Positions 18,067 through 28,081 of a stretch of DNA of 64,000 nt are shown here, piece after piece. The DNA lies in assembly GCF_014195545.1 (NCBI RefSeq), contig NZ_JACIBX010000001.1:330463-394462 (forward strand), written 5' to 3'. Every line of letters begins with the position of its first letter. Position 1 is the first letter of the stretch. This stretch comes from Limimaricola variabilis. Lineage in GTDB: Bacteria > Pseudomonadota > Alphaproteobacteria > Rhodobacterales > Rhodobacteraceae. The notes under the pieces were generated by a model, which did no database searches, was not told the DNA's origin, and was given only the letters and a program-made list of their open reading frames with translations. The position numbers and the translations under genes were made by a program.

Positions 18067-19107
18067 TCATGCGACCGGCAGGATCACCGTGAAGGTGCTG
18101 CCCTGTCCTGGCGCGCTCTCGATCCGCAAGCGGCCGCGATGCCGGCTCACGATGTGCTTGACGATGGCGAGGCCGAGCCCGGTGCCCCCGACGGCACGCG
18201 AGCGGTGCGTGTCGACCCGGTAGAACCGCTCGGTCAGGCGCGGCACGTGATGCGCGGCGATGCCCTCGCCCTGATCCGTGACGGAGAGGCGGACGCCCTG
18301 CCCGCGCAGCTCGGGCTGCGCACCGGGCATGCCCAGCTCCACCACCACCTCGCGATCGGCGCCGCCGTATTTGACGGCGTTGGAGACGAGGTTCGACAGC
18401 ACCTGGCGCAGCTGCTCCTCGTCGCCCGGCACCCAGACCGGCACGTCGGGCAGACGCGTCTCGATCCGCACGCGGTCACGCGCCGCTACCGGTTCCAGCA
18501 ACGCCGCCACCTGCAGCGTGAGATTCGACAGATCGACCTTGCCGGTCGGGCGCAGCCGCTCCTCCTGCTCAACCCGGCTGAGCGACAGGAGATCGGAGAC
18601 GAGCTGCGACATCCGGGCCGCCTCCCGTTCCATGATGCTCAGGAACCGCTCGCGTGCCTTGGGATCATCGCGCGCGGCGCCGCGCAGGGTTTCGATGAAG
18701 CCGGCTAGGGCGGTGACCGGCGTGCGCAGCTCGTGGCTGACATTGGCCACGAAATCGCGCCGCATCGCGCCAGCCTCCTCGACCGCCGTCACGTCCTCGA
18801 AGCTGAGCGCAACGCCGCGTCCCTGCGGCAGGTCCACCGCGCCCGCCGACACCGACCAAGTCGTGTCGCGCCCGCCTTCGCGGCCCAGATAGCGGGCCTG
18901 ACCGCCCTGCCCGTGGCGCAGACAGGCCTCGACGGCGTCGAGCACGGCGGGCTGACGCAGCGCGTTGATGTAGTGGCGTCCGACCTGCGCGCCGCCCAGC
19001 AACCGCAGCGCCGGCGGGTTCGCCGCGGCAATGCGCTCGGTCGAGTCGATCAGGAGGATCGGCATTGGCAGAGCCGACATCAGCGAGGCGAGCGCGGAAA
19101 TCGTCAT
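18067..19107 (-). CDS. phoR: Phosphate regulon sensor kinase PhoR (no clear membrane segment)
   Basis: Histidine kinase of 346 residues. A PAS-like domain occupies about residues 8-105, the HisKA helix carries the phospho-acceptor H125 (NVSHELRTPVTALAGFIETL), and the HATPase domain follows with the N-box (LSNLVSNAVKYGG) and G-boxes (GEGIA, GGTGLGLAIVKHI). Unlike enterobacterial PhoR I see no strong membrane-spanning helix at the N-terminus, so it may be cytosolic or held at the membrane by PhoU/PstB. It lies upstream of the Pho box, so that box does not control it directly. Confidence 0.9.
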   Translation of the reverse strand: MTISALASLMSALPMPILLIDSTERIAAANPPALRLLGGAQVGRHYINALRQPAVLDAVEACLRHGQGGQARYLGREGGRDTTWSVSAGAVDLPQGRGVALSFEDVTAVEEAGAMRRDFVANVSHELRTPVTALAGFIETLRGAARDDPKARERFLSIMEREAARMSQLVSDLLSLSRVEQEERLRPTGKVDLSNLTLQVAALLEPVAARDRVRIETRLPDVPVWVPGDEEQLRQVLSNLVSNAVKYGGADREVVVELGMPGAQPELRGQGVRLSVTDQGEGIAAHHVPRLTERFYRVDTHRSRAVGGTGLGLAIVKHIVSRHRGRLRIESAPGQGSTFTVILPVA

Positions 19108-19243
19108 GGGGCGTTAACCTTTTTTAAGTAACGAAGCGTCAACCGGCAGGTCTTTGAGGTTTCGTTTGTCATCCGCGACGAGTAATTCTTCCCTCGATAC
19201 CCGCCAAGGTGGTCTCGCGCCGCCCCAGCCAAGAGGTGCCGAG

Positions 19244-19615
19244 ATGCCCGGGGACAACCCTGACACGCCGCGCTCCGGCCGGCCACTGATGCTGATCGTC
19301 GGACAGTTCGCGAATTTCGACGGTGCCGCCACCCTGCCCGTCACCAACGAACTGCATTGCGTCCGCTATTGCGGTCTGGAGCAGCTTTCGGCGGAACTGC
19401 TGGAGCGGCTGTCGCCCGCGGTGGTGGTATCCGCGCTTTTCGGGCCGCGCTTCGACGCGCTGGAACTGGCACAGCATCTGGCCGCGCTCGGTTATCACGG
19501 GCCCTACCGGGTCCTGGGGGCACCGCTGCCCGACCCGGCTGCGGTGCGCATGGAGATCGCGCAGGCGGCGCCGCAACTCGATGTCGAGCTGCTCGCCCGG
19601 CCGGGCTTCTGCTGA
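19244..19615 (+). CDS. Conserved hypothetical protein
   Basis: Protein of 123 residues, start at ATG 19244 behind an AAGAGG site. It has no signal peptide or membrane segment. The body reads as an alternating alpha/beta fold (LMLIVGQFANFDGA, AVVVSALFGPRFDALELAQHLAALG, GPYRVLGAPLPDP), reminiscent of a small receiver-like or Rossmann-type domain, but with no motif I can name. It diverges from phoR and ends 5 bases before the convergent carbonic-anhydrase-like gene. Confidence 0.6.
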   Translation: MPGDNPDTPRSGRPLMLIVGQFANFDGAATLPVTNELHCVRYCGLEQLSAELLERLSPAVVVSALFGPRFDALELAQHLAALGYHGPYRVLGAPLPDPAAVRMEIAQAAPQLDVELLARPGFC

Positions 19616-19620
19616 CGACC

Positions 19621-20142
19621 TCAGAGCGGCGTCAGCCCCGCGCGGAACCGGTCGGCATTGTCGCGGTAGTTCAGCGCCGATTTTCGAAGCTTTTCGATCG
19701 CGGCCTCGTCGAGTTGGCGCACCACCTTGCCCGGCGCGCCCATCACCAGGCTGCCATCGGGGATGTCCTTGCCCTCGGTCACCAGCGCGCCTGCACCGAT
19801 CAGGCAGTTGCGGCCGATCCTGGCGCCGTTCAGCACCGTCGCCCCCATGCCGATCAGGCTGTTCTCGCCGATCGTGCAGCCATGCAGCATCGCCTTGTGG
19901 CCGACCGTCACGCCCGCGCCGATTTCGAGCGGGAAGCCCATGTCGGTGTGCAGCACGCAGTTTTCCTGAACGTTGGTGTTCGTGCCCAGAGTGATGCGTT
20001 CGTTGTCGCCACGGATCGTGGCCCCGAACCAGACCGAGCTGCCGGGAGCGAGCGTCACCTTGCCGATCACATGCGCGCCTGGGGCGACCCAGGCGGTTTC
20101 GTCGATCTCGGGCGCTTCGCCCTCCAGCGTATAGATGGTCAT
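19621..20142 (-). CDS. Gamma-carbonic-anhydrase-like hexapeptide protein
   Basis: Left-handed beta-helix protein of 173 residues of the YrdA/PaaY/gamma-CA type. Hexapeptide repeats run from residue 10 to about 145, and the three expected zinc histidines are visible in NCVLHTD and VGHKAMLHG. Such proteins are zinc enzymes or scaffold-like acyltransferase relatives; carbonic anhydrase activity is not assured. It overlaps the gmk stop by four bases. Confidence 0.85.
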   Translation of the reverse strand: MTIYTLEGEAPEIDETAWVAPGAHVIGKVTLAPGSSVWFGATIRGDNERITLGTNTNVQENCVLHTDMGFPLEIGAGVTVGHKAMLHGCTIGENSLIGMGATVLNGARIGRNCLIGAGALVTEGKDIPDGSLVMGAPGKVVRQLDEAAIEKLRKSALNYRDNADRFRAGLTPL

Positions 20143-20777
20143 GTTCCCTCCTCGAACTCGGCCTGTAGCGCCCGGACGTGATCCACAAGCCAGGGCTGCT
20201 GGCTGCGGCGCAGGCGCTCGGCCTCGATGATGATCTTGAGCTGCGCCTCGGTGGCGTCAAGATCGTCGTTGACCAGCACGTAGTCGTAGCCGTCCCAGTG
20301 GCTGATCTCGTCCCAGCTCTTGAGCATGCGCTTCTCGATCACCTCGGCGCTGTCCTGCGCCCTTCCCTCCAGCCTGCGCCGCAGCTCGCGGATCGACGGA
20401 GGCAGGATGAAGATCGACAGCACTTGGTCGGCCATGCGGCTGTTGGAGATCTGCTGCGCGCCCTGCCAATCGACGTCGAACAGCACGTCCCGTCCGGCAT
20501 CGGTCGCCTCGGCCACGGGCCCGCGCGGGCTGCCATAATAGTTCTCGAAGACCCGGGCATGCTCCAGCATTTCGCCCTCCGCAACGAGATGCTTGAACCG
20601 CTCCTCGCTGACGAAGTGGTAGTCGGCGCCGTCGACCTCGCCCGCGCGGGGCGCGCGGGTCGTGGCCGAGACCGAGAAGCCCAGCGTCGGGTCCCAGTCG
20701 CGCAGGCGCCGCGCCAGCGTGGATTTCCCGGCGCCCGAAGGCGAGGACAGGATGATGAGAAGGCCGCGCCGCTGCAT
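20139..20777 (-). CDS. gmk: Guanylate kinase
   Basis: Guanylate kinase of 212 residues that phosphorylates GMP to GDP. The P-loop is [10 protein letters not shown] (about residues 11-20), followed by the GMP-binding [21 protein letters not shown] and [13 protein letters not shown] chose ATG 20777 because it gives the standard N-terminus ([10 protein letters not shown]); an in-frame ATG at 20816 lacks a ribosome site. Confidence 0.95.
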   Translation of the reverse strand: MQRRGLLIILSSPSGAGKSTLARRLRDWDPTLGFSVSATTRAPRAGEVDGADYHFVSEERFKHLVAEGEMLEHARVFENYYGSPRGPVAEATDAGRDVLFDVDWQGAQQISNSRMADQVLSIFILPPSIRELRRRLEGRAQDSAEVIEKRMLKSWDEISHWDGYDYVLVNDDLDATEAQLKIIIEAERLRRSQQPWLVDHVRALQAEFEEGT

Positions 20778-20954
20778 GATGTCCGCTGCTCCGTGGTGAT
20801 GCCGTTCCGGATGCATCGGGGGTTAGGCGGATCGCGGCGGTCGGGCAAGGGCATGGCCGGCCGCGTTAACCAATTAACAAGGTATCGGGGGCGTGCCGTC
20901 GCGGCCCGAATTAGGATCGTGGCCAAATTGAGGCGAATTGAAGGAGCCGGCGGG

Positions 20955-21512
20955 ATGGAAAGGCGCAAGGAGCGGCGGGGGTCGGTGGCGGAGGCGATGG
21001 CGCGGCTCGCGCATCTTCAGACATATTGGCGCGGCCTGATGCGGCATGGTCTGCCGCCGCGACGTGGCGATATCGAACCCGGTCGGATCGGTCCGGCCCT
21101 GCCCGGTGCCTTCGTGCTCGACCGGATCGCACCCGGCGAGGCCCGGCTGCGGCTCGCCGGACAGGCCCTGAGCGACGCCGCCGGCACCGAGGCCTGCGGG
21201 CTGCCGCTGTCGCGGCTGTTCGAAGCCGCGTCGCGCCCGCGGCTCGCCGCATTGCTGGAACAGGGGTTCGCGCAGGCTTGGCCCTGCTATGCCCCGCTGA
21301 CATGCGGTCGACTTGGCCATGTCGGCGGGCTGCTTCTCCTGCCGCTACGCGGGCACGAAGATGCGGCACCCCAGATGCTCGGCGCGCTGCTGCACGGGCT
21401 GCCGCCGGGGCGGGTGCGCCGCTTCGCCTTTGCCGGACCGACCAGCATTGGCGCGCCCGCCGCCTCGGCCCGGCCACTCCGGCTCGTATCGGTGGAGGCT
21501 GCTCCCGCCTGA
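20955..21512 (+). CDS. PAS_5-type PAS domain protein
   Basis: Soluble protein of 185 residues with a GGAG site 10 bases before ATG 20955. The pattern around LQTYWRGLMRHGLPPRRGDIEP, LPGAFVLDRIAPGEARLRLAGQAL and a C-terminal LLLLPLRGHE stretch matches the alphaproteobacterial PAS_5 family (PF07310). Members are small proteins of unknown function with a degenerate PAS fold. The long open frame continuing upstream is antisense to gmk and is not coding. Confidence 0.75.
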   Translation: MERRKERRGSVAEAMARLAHLQTYWRGLMRHGLPPRRGDIEPGRIGPALPGAFVLDRIAPGEARLRLAGQALSDAAGTEACGLPLSRLFEAASRPRLAALLEQGFAQAWPCYAPLTCGRLGHVGGLLLLPLRGHEDAAPQMLGALLHGLPPGRVRRFAFAGPTSIGAPAASARPLRLVSVEAAPA

Positions 21513-21520
21513 TCCGAACG

Positions 21521-21548
21521 AAAAAGGGGGGCCGCAAAGCCCCCCTTT
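21521..21548 (-). terminator. Bidirectional intrinsic terminator
   Basis: A 10-bp stem (21523-21532 with 21539-21548) and 6-base loop sit between the convergent PAS_5 and aroG genes. On the minus strand the stem is followed by a run of five T, a good terminator for aroG. On the plus strand there are only three T, so it is weaker for the PAS_5 gene. Confidence 0.8.
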
Positions 21549-21572
21549 CCCAAACTCTGCAATTCTGTCCGT

Positions 21573-22943
21573 TCAGACGGCGGCGGCGGTGCGCATCCCG
21601 TCGCGGCGGCCCGACAGTTCCTCGGCGACGAGGAAGGCCAGCTCCAGCGATTGCGACGCGTTGAGGCGCGGGTCGCAGGCGGTGTGGTAGCGATCCGACA
21701 GATCCTCGTCGGTCACCGCCCGCACGCCGCCGGTGCATTCGGTCACGTCGGCGCCGGTCATCTCGAAATGCACGCCACCGGGGATCGTGCCTTCGGCGTT
21801 GTGGACGGCAAAGAACTCGCGCACTTCGCGCAGCACGCTGTCGAAGGGCCGGGTCTTGTAGCCCGAGGAGGACTTGATCGTGTTGCCGTGCATCGGGTCG
21901 CAGGACCAGGTCACCTTGGCGCCTTCTTCCTGAACCGCCTTGATCAGGCGCGGCAGGTGCTCACCCACGGAGCCGGCACCGAAGCGCGCGATCAGGGTCA
22001 AGCGACCTTCCTCGTTGAGCGGGTTCAGCTTGGCCATCAGCGCCTTGAGGTGACCGGTGGTCATCGACGGGCCGCATTTCAGGCCGATCGGGTTCTGCAC
22101 GCCGCTGGCGAACTCGACATGCGCGCCGTCGGGCTGACGGGTGCGGTCGCCGATCCAGATCATGTGGCCAGAGCCCGCGAGCCACTTGCCAGAGGTCGAA
22201 TCGAGGCGGCACAACGCCTCCTCGTACTCAAGCAGCAGCGCCTCGTGGCTGGTAAAGAACTCCACCGTCTGCAGCGCATGCGCGGCCTCGTCACGGATGC
22301 CAGCGGCCTCCATGAAGTCGAGCGCATCGGTGATCCGGTTGGCCATGTCGCGGTATTTCTCGGCCTCGGGCGCGCCGATGAAGCCCAGCGTCCAGGCGTG
22401 TACCTTGTGCACGTCGGCATAGCCGCCGGTCGAGAAGGCGCGCAGCAGGTTCAGCGTGCCGGCGGCCTGCGTATAGGCCTGCAGCATCCGCTCGGGCTCG
22501 GGGATGCGAGCCTCGGGGGTGAAGTCGAAGCCGTTGATGATGTCGCCGCGGTAGCTCGGCAGCTCGACGCCGTTCACCGTCTCGGTCGGCGCGGAACGCG
22601 GCTTGGCGAACTGGCCGGCCATGCGGCCCACCTTCACCACCGGCACCTTGGCGCCGAAGGTCAGCACAACCGCCATCTGCAGCATCACCTTGAAGGTGTC
22701 GCGGATGTGGTCGGCATTGAAGGCCGCGAAGCTCTCGGCGCAATCGCCGCCCTGCAGCAAAAAGGCCTCACCGCGTCCGGCTGCGGCCAGCTTGGACCTG
22801 AGCTTGCGCGCCTCGCCGGCAAAGACCAGCGGTGGATAGGAGGCCAGGCGGGCCTCGACGGCGGAGAGACGCTCCGCGTCGGTATAATCGGGCATCTGCA
22901 CCCGCGGCTTGGCGCGCCAGTTGGCCTTGGTCCACTCGGTCAT
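21573..22943 (-). CDS. Class II 3-deoxy-7-phosphoheptulonate (DAHP) synthase
   Basis: First enzyme of the shikimate pathway, joining phosphoenolpyruvate and erythrose 4-phosphate. The 456-residue size and sequences [33 protein letters not shown] and [12 protein letters not shown] mark the plant-like class II enzyme, unrelated in size to E. coli AroF/G/H. GGAG sits 8 bases before ATG 22943, and an upstream promoter supports this start rather than the longer frame. Confidence 0.94.
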   Translation of the reverse strand: MTEWTKANWRAKPRVQMPDYTDAERLSAVEARLASYPPLVFAGEARKLRSKLAAAGRGEAFLLQGGDCAESFAAFNADHIRDTFKVMLQMAVVLTFGAKVPVVKVGRMAGQFAKPRSAPTETVNGVELPSYRGDIINGFDFTPEARIPEPERMLQAYTQAAGTLNLLRAFSTGGYADVHKVHAWTLGFIGAPEAEKYRDMANRITDALDFMEAAGIRDEAAHALQTVEFFTSHEALLLEYEEALCRLDSTSGKWLAGSGHMIWIGDRTRQPDGAHVEFASGVQNPIGLKCGPSMTTGHLKALMAKLNPLNEEGRLTLIARFGAGSVGEHLPRLIKAVQEEGAKVTWSCDPMHGNTIKSSSGYKTRPFDSVLREVREFFAVHNAEGTIPGGVHFEMTGADVTECTGGVRAVTDEDLSDRYHTACDPRLNASQSLELAFLVAEELSGRRDGMRTAAAV

Positions 22944-22983
22944 GGTCTTCGCTCCCATGGAGGCTTGGGGATTATCGGCGGCC

Positions 22984-23012
22984 TCTATAGCGCGCATGAC
23001 CCGGGGGGCCAA
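22984..23012 (-). promoter_or_regulatory. Predicted sigma-70-type promoter of the DAHP synthase gene
   Basis: On the minus strand TTGGCC (23007-23012) and TATAGA (22984-22989) are separated by exactly 17 bp. The position, 41 bases before the start codon, fits the DAHP synthase gene. The divergent GlxA-family gene starts about 100 bases to the right. Confidence 0.5.
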
Positions 23013-23110
23013 CGCCAAAAGCCATTGCGCACGACCTCTTGCCCCGTCTGCGCAAACCTGTTTCCGTCGATCCCGCCGCGGATCGGACGCAGCGGCAATG
23101 CGGGCGAGAC

Positions 23111-24121
23111 ATGAACGACGATCGAGAAACATCCGTGCCGACCCTCGGCGATGCGCCCCGCGCCCGCCGCTTCGTATTCGTGCTGCTGCCCGAATTCACC
23201 ATGCTTTGCTTCGCCTGCGCGATCGAGGCGCTCAGGATCGCCAACCGCATGGCCGGGCAGCCGATCTACAGCTGGGTCCTGGCCGGGGACGGCGGCGAGA
23301 CCGCGACCTGTTCGAACGGCACGGTCTTCAAGCTCGACATGGATCTCGACGAGTTGTCGCGCGACGACATGGTGATGCTCTGCGGCGGGCTGGAGATTCA
23401 GGCGGCGAGCACCAAGCGCGTGCTGAACTGGCTGCGGCGCGAGGCGCGGCGCGGCGCGGTGATGGGCGGGCTGTGCACCGCGGGCTACACGCTGGCCAAG
23501 GCCGGGCTGCTCGACGGCAAGCGCGCGACCATCCACTGGGAGAACCAGGACAGCTTTGCCGAGGAATTCGAGGAGGTGACGCTCACCCGCTCGGTCTTCG
23601 TGATCGACGGCAACCGCATCACCACAGCGGGCGGCACCGCCTCGATCGACCTGATGCTCAAGCTGATTGCCGATCATCACGGCGAGGATCTGGCCAACGC
23701 GGTGGCCGACCAGCTGATCTATTCCTCGATCCGCACCGACCAGGACACGCAGCGGCTCTCCACCCCGACCCGGATCGGTGTGCGCCACCCCAAGCTGGCG
23801 CAGGTGATCAAGGCGATGGAGCAGGCCATCGAGGAGCCGGTGAGCCCGGCCCTGCTGGCCGAGCGGGTCGGCATGTCGACCCGGCAGCTGGAGCGGCTGT
23901 TCCGCCGATATCTCAACCGCAGCCCCAAGCGGTACTACATGGAGTTGCGGCTGGCACGGGCGCGCAACCTGCTGATGCAGACCGACATGAGCGTGATCAA
24001 CGTGGCGCTGGCCTGCGGCTTCGCGAGCCCGTCGCATTTCTCCAAATGCTACCGCGCCCATTACCAGACTACCCCTTACCGCGAGCGCGGAAGCCAGGCC
24101 ACGCGCACTGCTAGCGAGTAG
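23111..24121 (+). CDS. GlxA-family transcriptional regulator (DJ-1/PfpI plus AraC)
   Basis: Regulator of 336 residues with an N-terminal DJ-1/PfpI-like domain (about residues 18-190, with [21 protein letters not shown] and [17 protein letters not shown]) and a C-terminal AraC helix-turn-helix pair (about 225-320, [20 protein letters not shown] and [19 protein letters not shown]). Related proteins control choline, carnitine and glycine betaine catabolism or amino-acid use. The liv-type transporter 110 bases downstream in the same direction is a plausible target, but this is inference. Confidence 0.88.
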   Translation: MNDDRETSVPTLGDAPRARRFVFVLLPEFTMLCFACAIEALRIANRMAGQPIYSWVLAGDGGETATCSNGTVFKLDMDLDELSRDDMVMLCGGLEIQAASTKRVLNWLRREARRGAVMGGLCTAGYTLAKAGLLDGKRATIHWENQDSFAEEFEEVTLTRSVFVIDGNRITTAGGTASIDLMLKLIADHHGEDLANAVADQLIYSSIRTDQDTQRLSTPTRIGVRHPKLAQVIKAMEQAIEEPVSPALLAERVGMSTRQLERLFRRYLNRSPKRYYMELRLARARNLLMQTDMSVINVALACGFASPSHFSKCYRAHYQTTPYRERGSQATRTASE

Positions 24122-24231
24122 GCCGCAACGGTACGTCCTTGGCGTTACGGCAAGCTCGCGCAACCACTTTCTTTTCGTATGAGCGACGTCTAGCCTGCCG
24201 GTCATAATAATCAGGCGTCAGGGAGACGAAG

Positions 24232-25428
24232 ATGAAGAAACTGCTGCTGGCCTCCGCCGCGACCGCGCTCGTCGCGGGTTCCGTTTCGGCCGAGAGCCAC
24301 ATGGACTCCGTAAAGATCGGCATCATCCTGGGCTTCACCGGCCCGCTCGAGTCGATCACCCCCGACATGGCGGGCGGCGCCGAGCTGGCGATCGACGAGG
24401 TCAACGAATCCGGTGCCTTCATGGACGGCGCCAAGATCGAGGCGGTCCGCGCCGATAGCACCTGCATCGACGCCGCCGCCGCGACCGCCGCCGCCGAGCG
24501 TCTCGTGACCACCGACGGCGTGGTCGGCATCATGGGCGCCGACTGCTCGGGCGTGACCGGTGCGATCCTGCAGAACGTCGCCCGCGCCAACGGCGTGGTG
24601 ATGATCTCGCCTTCGGCCACCTCGCCCGCGCTCTCCGAGGCCGAGGATGACGGCATGTTCTTCCGCACCGCGCCGTCCGATGCGCGCCAGGGCGAGATCA
24701 TGTCCCAGGTGATCATGGATCGCGGCATCAGCGAAGTCGCGCTGACCTACACCAACAACGACTACGGCAAGGGTCTCGCCGACAGCTTCCAGAAGGCCTT
24801 CGAAGCCGCTGGCGGCACGGTCACGATCTCGGCCGCGCATGAGGACGGCAAGGCCGACTACTCGGCCGAAGTCGGCGCTCTGGCCTCGGCCGGTGGCGAA
24901 GTTCTCGTCGTCGCGGGCTACACCGACCAGGGCGGCAAGGGCATCATCCAGGCCTCGCTCGACAGCGGCGCCTTCGACACCTTCGTGCTGCCCGACGGCA
25001 TGATCGGCCAGCAGATCGTCGACGATCTCGGTTCGGGCCTCGACGGCTCCTTCGGCCAGCTGCCGGGTTCCGACAGCGAAGGCTCGGCGATCTTCCAGGA
25101 GATGGCGACCGAGGCGGGCATCAACCCGACCGGCATCTACACCGGCGAAAGCTATGACGCCGCCGCGCTGATGATCCTCGCCATGGCGAAGGCCGGCTCG
25201 ACCTCGGCCGCCGACTACGCGGGCGAGATCATGAACATCGCCAACGCGCCGGGCGAGCAGATCCTGCCGGGCGAGCTGGGCAAGGCACTGGAGCTGATCG
25301 AGGCCGGCGAAGAGATCGACTATGTCGGCGCCACCGCCGTCGAGCTGATCGAGCCGGGCGAGAGCGCTGGCACCTTCAAGGAGATCGAGATCAAGGACGG
25401 CGCCATCGAGACCGTCGGCTTCCGCTGA
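24232..25428 (+). CDS. Branched-chain amino-acid type ABC transporter substrate-binding protein
   Basis: Periplasmic binding protein of 398 residues with a signal peptide (MKKLLLASAATALVAGSVSA) and a type I periplasmic-binding fold (VKIGIILGFTGPLESITPDMAGGAELAIDEVN). It belongs to the hydrophobic amino-acid uptake (LivJ) family. A pair of cysteines near residues 79 and 105 could form a disulfide. The ligand could be an amino acid, urea or another small compound. It heads an operon ordered binding protein, two ATPases, two permeases. Confidence 0.9.
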   Translation: MKKLLLASAATALVAGSVSAESHMDSVKIGIILGFTGPLESITPDMAGGAELAIDEVNESGAFMDGAKIEAVRADSTCIDAAAATAAAERLVTTDGVVGIMGADCSGVTGAILQNVARANGVVMISPSATSPALSEAEDDGMFFRTAPSDARQGEIMSQVIMDRGISEVALTYTNNDYGKGLADSFQKAFEAAGGTVTISAAHEDGKADYSAEVGALASAGGEVLVVAGYTDQGGKGIIQASLDSGAFDTFVLPDGMIGQQIVDDLGSGLDGSFGQLPGSDSEGSAIFQEMATEAGINPTGIYTGESYDAAALMILAMAKAGSTSAADYAGEIMNIANAPGEQILPGELGKALELIEAGEEIDYVGATAVELIEPGESAGTFKEIEIKDGAIETVGFR

Positions 25429-25435
25429 TACACCC

Positions 25436-25461
25436 GCGCCGCGCCCCTCGGGGCGCGGCGC
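25436..25461 (+). promoter_or_regulatory. Strong intercistronic hairpin after the binding-protein gene
   Basis: A perfect 12-bp G/C stem (25436-25447 with 25450-25461), in practice an 11-bp stem with a CTCG tetraloop, begins 7 bases after the stop codon. No T-tract follows. It should stabilise the upstream binding-protein mRNA or attenuate the rest of the operon. Confidence 0.6.
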
Positions 25462-25526
25462 ATCCCGCAACGAGAACATGGCCCAGACCCCTGATGCATC
25501 GGGGAAACCGGGCCGATCGGGGACCA

Positions 25527-26312
25527 ATGATCACCGTCGAGAACCTTCACCGCCACTTTGGCGGTTTTCATGCTGTTGATGGGGCGAGCCTCCGGATCGA
25601 GACTGGCTCGATCACCGGGCTGATCGGCCCGAACGGCGCCGGAAAAACCACGCTGTTCAACGTGATAGCCGGCAGACTTCCACCAACTTCCGGCCGCGTC
25701 ACCATGGATGGCGAGGACATCACAGGCCTGCCACCGCACGAGCTGTTCCACAAGGGCCTCCTGCGCACCTTCCAGATCGCGCATGAGTTCTCCTCCATGA
25801 CGGTGCGCGAGAACCTGATGATGGTGCCCGAGAACCAGCATGGCGAGCGGCTGTGGAACGCCTGGTTCGGCCGGGGCAAGATCGCGGCCCAAGAACGCGA
25901 ACTTGCGAAGAAGGCCGACGAAGTCCTTGAATTCCTGACGATTTCGCACCTCGCCGATGAACGGGCGGGCAATCTCTCGGGCGGTCAGAAGAAGCTCCTG
26001 GAGCTGGGCCGCACGATGATGGTCGACGCCAAGATCGTGTTCCTCGACGAGGTCGGTGCCGGCGTGAACCGGACGCTTCTCAACACCATCGGCGACGCGA
26101 TCGTCCGGCTCAACAAGGAGCGCGGCTACACCTTCTGCGTGATCGAGCACGACATGGATTTCATCGGTCGCCTCTGCGACCCGGTGATCGTCATGGCCGA
26201 GGGCAAGGTGCTGGCCGAGGGCAGCGCCGACAGCATCATGAAGAACGAGGCGGTGATCGAGGCCTATCTCGGCACCGGTCTCAAGAACAAGACCGTCGGG
26301 GAGACGGCATGA
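25527..26312 (+). CDS. ABC transporter ATPase, LivG type
   Basis: ATP-binding subunit of 261 residues. Walker A is GPNGAGKTT, the signature [13 protein letters not shown], and the Walker B region [13 protein letters not shown], where valine follows DE instead of the usual proline. The LivG-type insert ([14 protein letters not shown], then [12 protein letters not shown]) is present. ATG 25527 with an upstream GGGGA gives the standard [17 protein letters not shown] start; an in-frame ATG at 25494 has no ribosome site. Confidence 0.9.
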   Translation: MITVENLHRHFGGFHAVDGASLRIETGSITGLIGPNGAGKTTLFNVIAGRLPPTSGRVTMDGEDITGLPPHELFHKGLLRTFQIAHEFSSMTVRENLMMVPENQHGERLWNAWFGRGKIAAQERELAKKADEVLEFLTISHLADERAGNLSGGQKKLLELGRTMMVDAKIVFLDEVGAGVNRTLLNTIGDAIVRLNKERGYTFCVIEHDMDFIGRLCDPVIVMAEGKVLAEGSADSIMKNEAVIEAYLGTGLKNKTVGETA

Positions 26313-26351
26313 GGGGACAGAACTTGGATATTATCGGAATGGTGAAGCGCC

Positions 26352-27065
26352 ATGGCTGAGCCGCATCTGATCGGCGAGGCGATGACCGGCGGCTACGGGC
26401 GCGGCGCGGACATCCTGCAGGGTTGCACGCTCTCGGTCGACAAGGGCGAGATCGCGGTGATCGTCGGCCCCAACGGTGCCGGCAAGTCGACCGCCATGAA
26501 GGCGGTGTTCGGCATGCTGAACCTGCGCGAAGGTAGCGTGCGGATCGGCGGCGAGGATATCACCCATCTGAGTCCGCAGGACCGGGTTGCCAAGGGCATG
26601 GCCTTCGTGCCGCAGACCTCGAACATCTTCCCGTCGATGACGGTCGAGGAGAACCTCGAGATGGGGGCGTTCCTGCGCCGCGACGACATCCGCCCCACCA
26701 TCGAGCAGGTCTATGACCTTTTCCCGATCCTGCGCGACAAGCGCCGCCAGCCCGCGGGCGAGCTGTCCGGTGGCCAGCGCCAGCAGGTCGCGGTCGGTCG
26801 GGCACTGATGACCCAGCCCTCGGTGCTGATGCTCGACGAGCCGACAGCGGGCGTGAGCCCGATCGTCATGGACGAACTGTTCGACCGGATCATCGAGGTC
26901 GCCCGCGCCGGCATCACCATCTTGATGGTCGAGCAGAACGCACGCCAGGCGCTCGAGATCGCCGACAAGGGCTACGTGCTCGTGCAGGGCGCCAACGCCT
27001 ATACCGGCACCGGCGCCGAGCTGATGGCCGATGACGAGGTGCGCCGCACCTTCCTGGGGGGCTGA
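26352..27065 (+). CDS. ABC transporter ATPase, LivF type
   Basis: Second ATP-binding subunit, 237 residues. Walker A is GPNGAGKST, the signature LSGGQRQQVAVGRAL, and Walker B LMLDEPTAGVSP, followed by the switch sequence LMVEQNARQAL characteristic of LivF. It pairs with the LivG-type ATPase and the two permeases downstream. The gap to the next gene is 2 bases. Confidence 0.92.
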   Translation: MAEPHLIGEAMTGGYGRGADILQGCTLSVDKGEIAVIVGPNGAGKSTAMKAVFGMLNLREGSVRIGGEDITHLSPQDRVAKGMAFVPQTSNIFPSMTVEENLEMGAFLRRDDIRPTIEQVYDLFPILRDKRRQPAGELSGGQRQQVAVGRALMTQPSVLMLDEPTAGVSPIVMDELFDRIIEVARAGITILMVEQNARQALEIADKGYVLVQGANAYTGTGAELMADDEVRRTFLGG

Positions 27066-27067
27066 TC

Positions 27068-28081
27068 ATGACCGACTTCCTGAACGCGATCGTCGCGCTG
27101 TCGAATTTCGTGCTGATCCCCGGTGCCGCCTATGGCGCGCAGCTCGCGCTGGGCGCGCTCGGCGTGACGCTGATCTACGGCATCCTGCGCTTTTCCAATT
27201 TCGCCCATGGCGACACCATGGCCTTCGGCACGATGGCGACGATCCTCGTCACCTGGGGGCTGCAATCCATGGGCATCAGCTTCGGCCCGCTCCCCACGGC
27301 GTTGATCGCCCTGCCCGTCGGCATCGCCATCACCGGCCTGCTGCTGCTGGGCACCGACCGCGCGATCTACCGCTTCTATCGCAAGCAGAAGGCCGCGCCG
27401 GTGGTGCTGGTCATCGTGTCGATCGGCGTGATGTTCGTGATGAACGGCCTTGTGCGCTTCATCATCGGCGTCGGCGACGTCAACTTCGCCGATGGCGCCC
27501 GCTTCGTGATCAACGCGCGCCAGTTCAAGGAGATGACCGGGCTCGACGAGGGCCTCGCCATCCGCTCCACCACGCTGATCACGCTGGTGACCGCGGCCGT
27601 CGCCGTGGCGCTGCTGTTCTGGTTCCTCAACAAGACCCGCACCGGCAAGTCGATGCGCGCTTTCTCCGACAACGAGGATCTGGCGCTGCTGTCGGGCATC
27701 AACCCCGAACGCGTGGTCGCGGTGACCTGGCTGATCGTCGCCGCACTCGCCACCACGGCGGGCGTGCTTTACGGCCTCGACAAGTCGTTCAAGGCCTTCA
27801 CCTACTTCCAACTGCTGCTGCCGATCTTCGCTGCCGCCATCGTCGGTGGCCTGGGCAACCCGCTGGGCGCCATCGCCGGCGGCTTCGTGATCGCCTTCTC
27901 GGAGGTGCTGATCACCTATGCATGGAAGAAGGTGCTCGAATACCTGCTGCCTGAGAACCTCGAACCCTCGAGCCTCGTGCAGCTGCTCTCCACCGACTAC
28001 AAATTCGCCGTGAGCTTCGCGATCCTGATCATCGTGCTGCTGTTCAAGCCCACCGGCCTCTTCAAGGGACAGTCCGTATGA
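27068..28081 (+). CDS. ABC transporter permease, LivH type
   Basis: Inner-membrane permease of 337 residues with about eight to nine hydrophobic segments. Family sequences are GALGVTLIYGILRFSNFAHGDTMAFG near the N-terminus and AAIVGGLGNPLGAIAGGFVIAFSEVL towards the C-terminus. It overlaps the next permease gene by four bases (ATGA). Confidence 0.92.
   Translation: MTDFLNAIVALSNFVLIPGAAYGAQLALGALGVTLIYGILRFSNFAHGDTMAFGTMATILVTWGLQSMGISFGPLPTALIALPVGIAITGLLLLGTDRAIYRFYRKQKAAPVVLVIVSIGVMFVMNGLVRFIIGVGDVNFADGARFVINARQFKEMTGLDEGLAIRSTTLITLVTAAVAVALLFWFLNKTRTGKSMRAFSDNEDLALLSGINPERVVAVTWLIVAALATTAGVLYGLDKSFKAFTYFQLLLPIFAAAIVGGLGNPLGAIAGGFVIAFSEVLITYAWKKVLEYLLPENLEPSSLVQLLSTDYKFAVSFAILIIVLLFKPTGLFKGQSV

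Noticed and set aside
20866-20885. A TTAA-containing dyad near 20870 as a possible CtrA site
   Set aside because: The spacing between TTAA words is 4 bases, not the 7 of the CtrA consensus.
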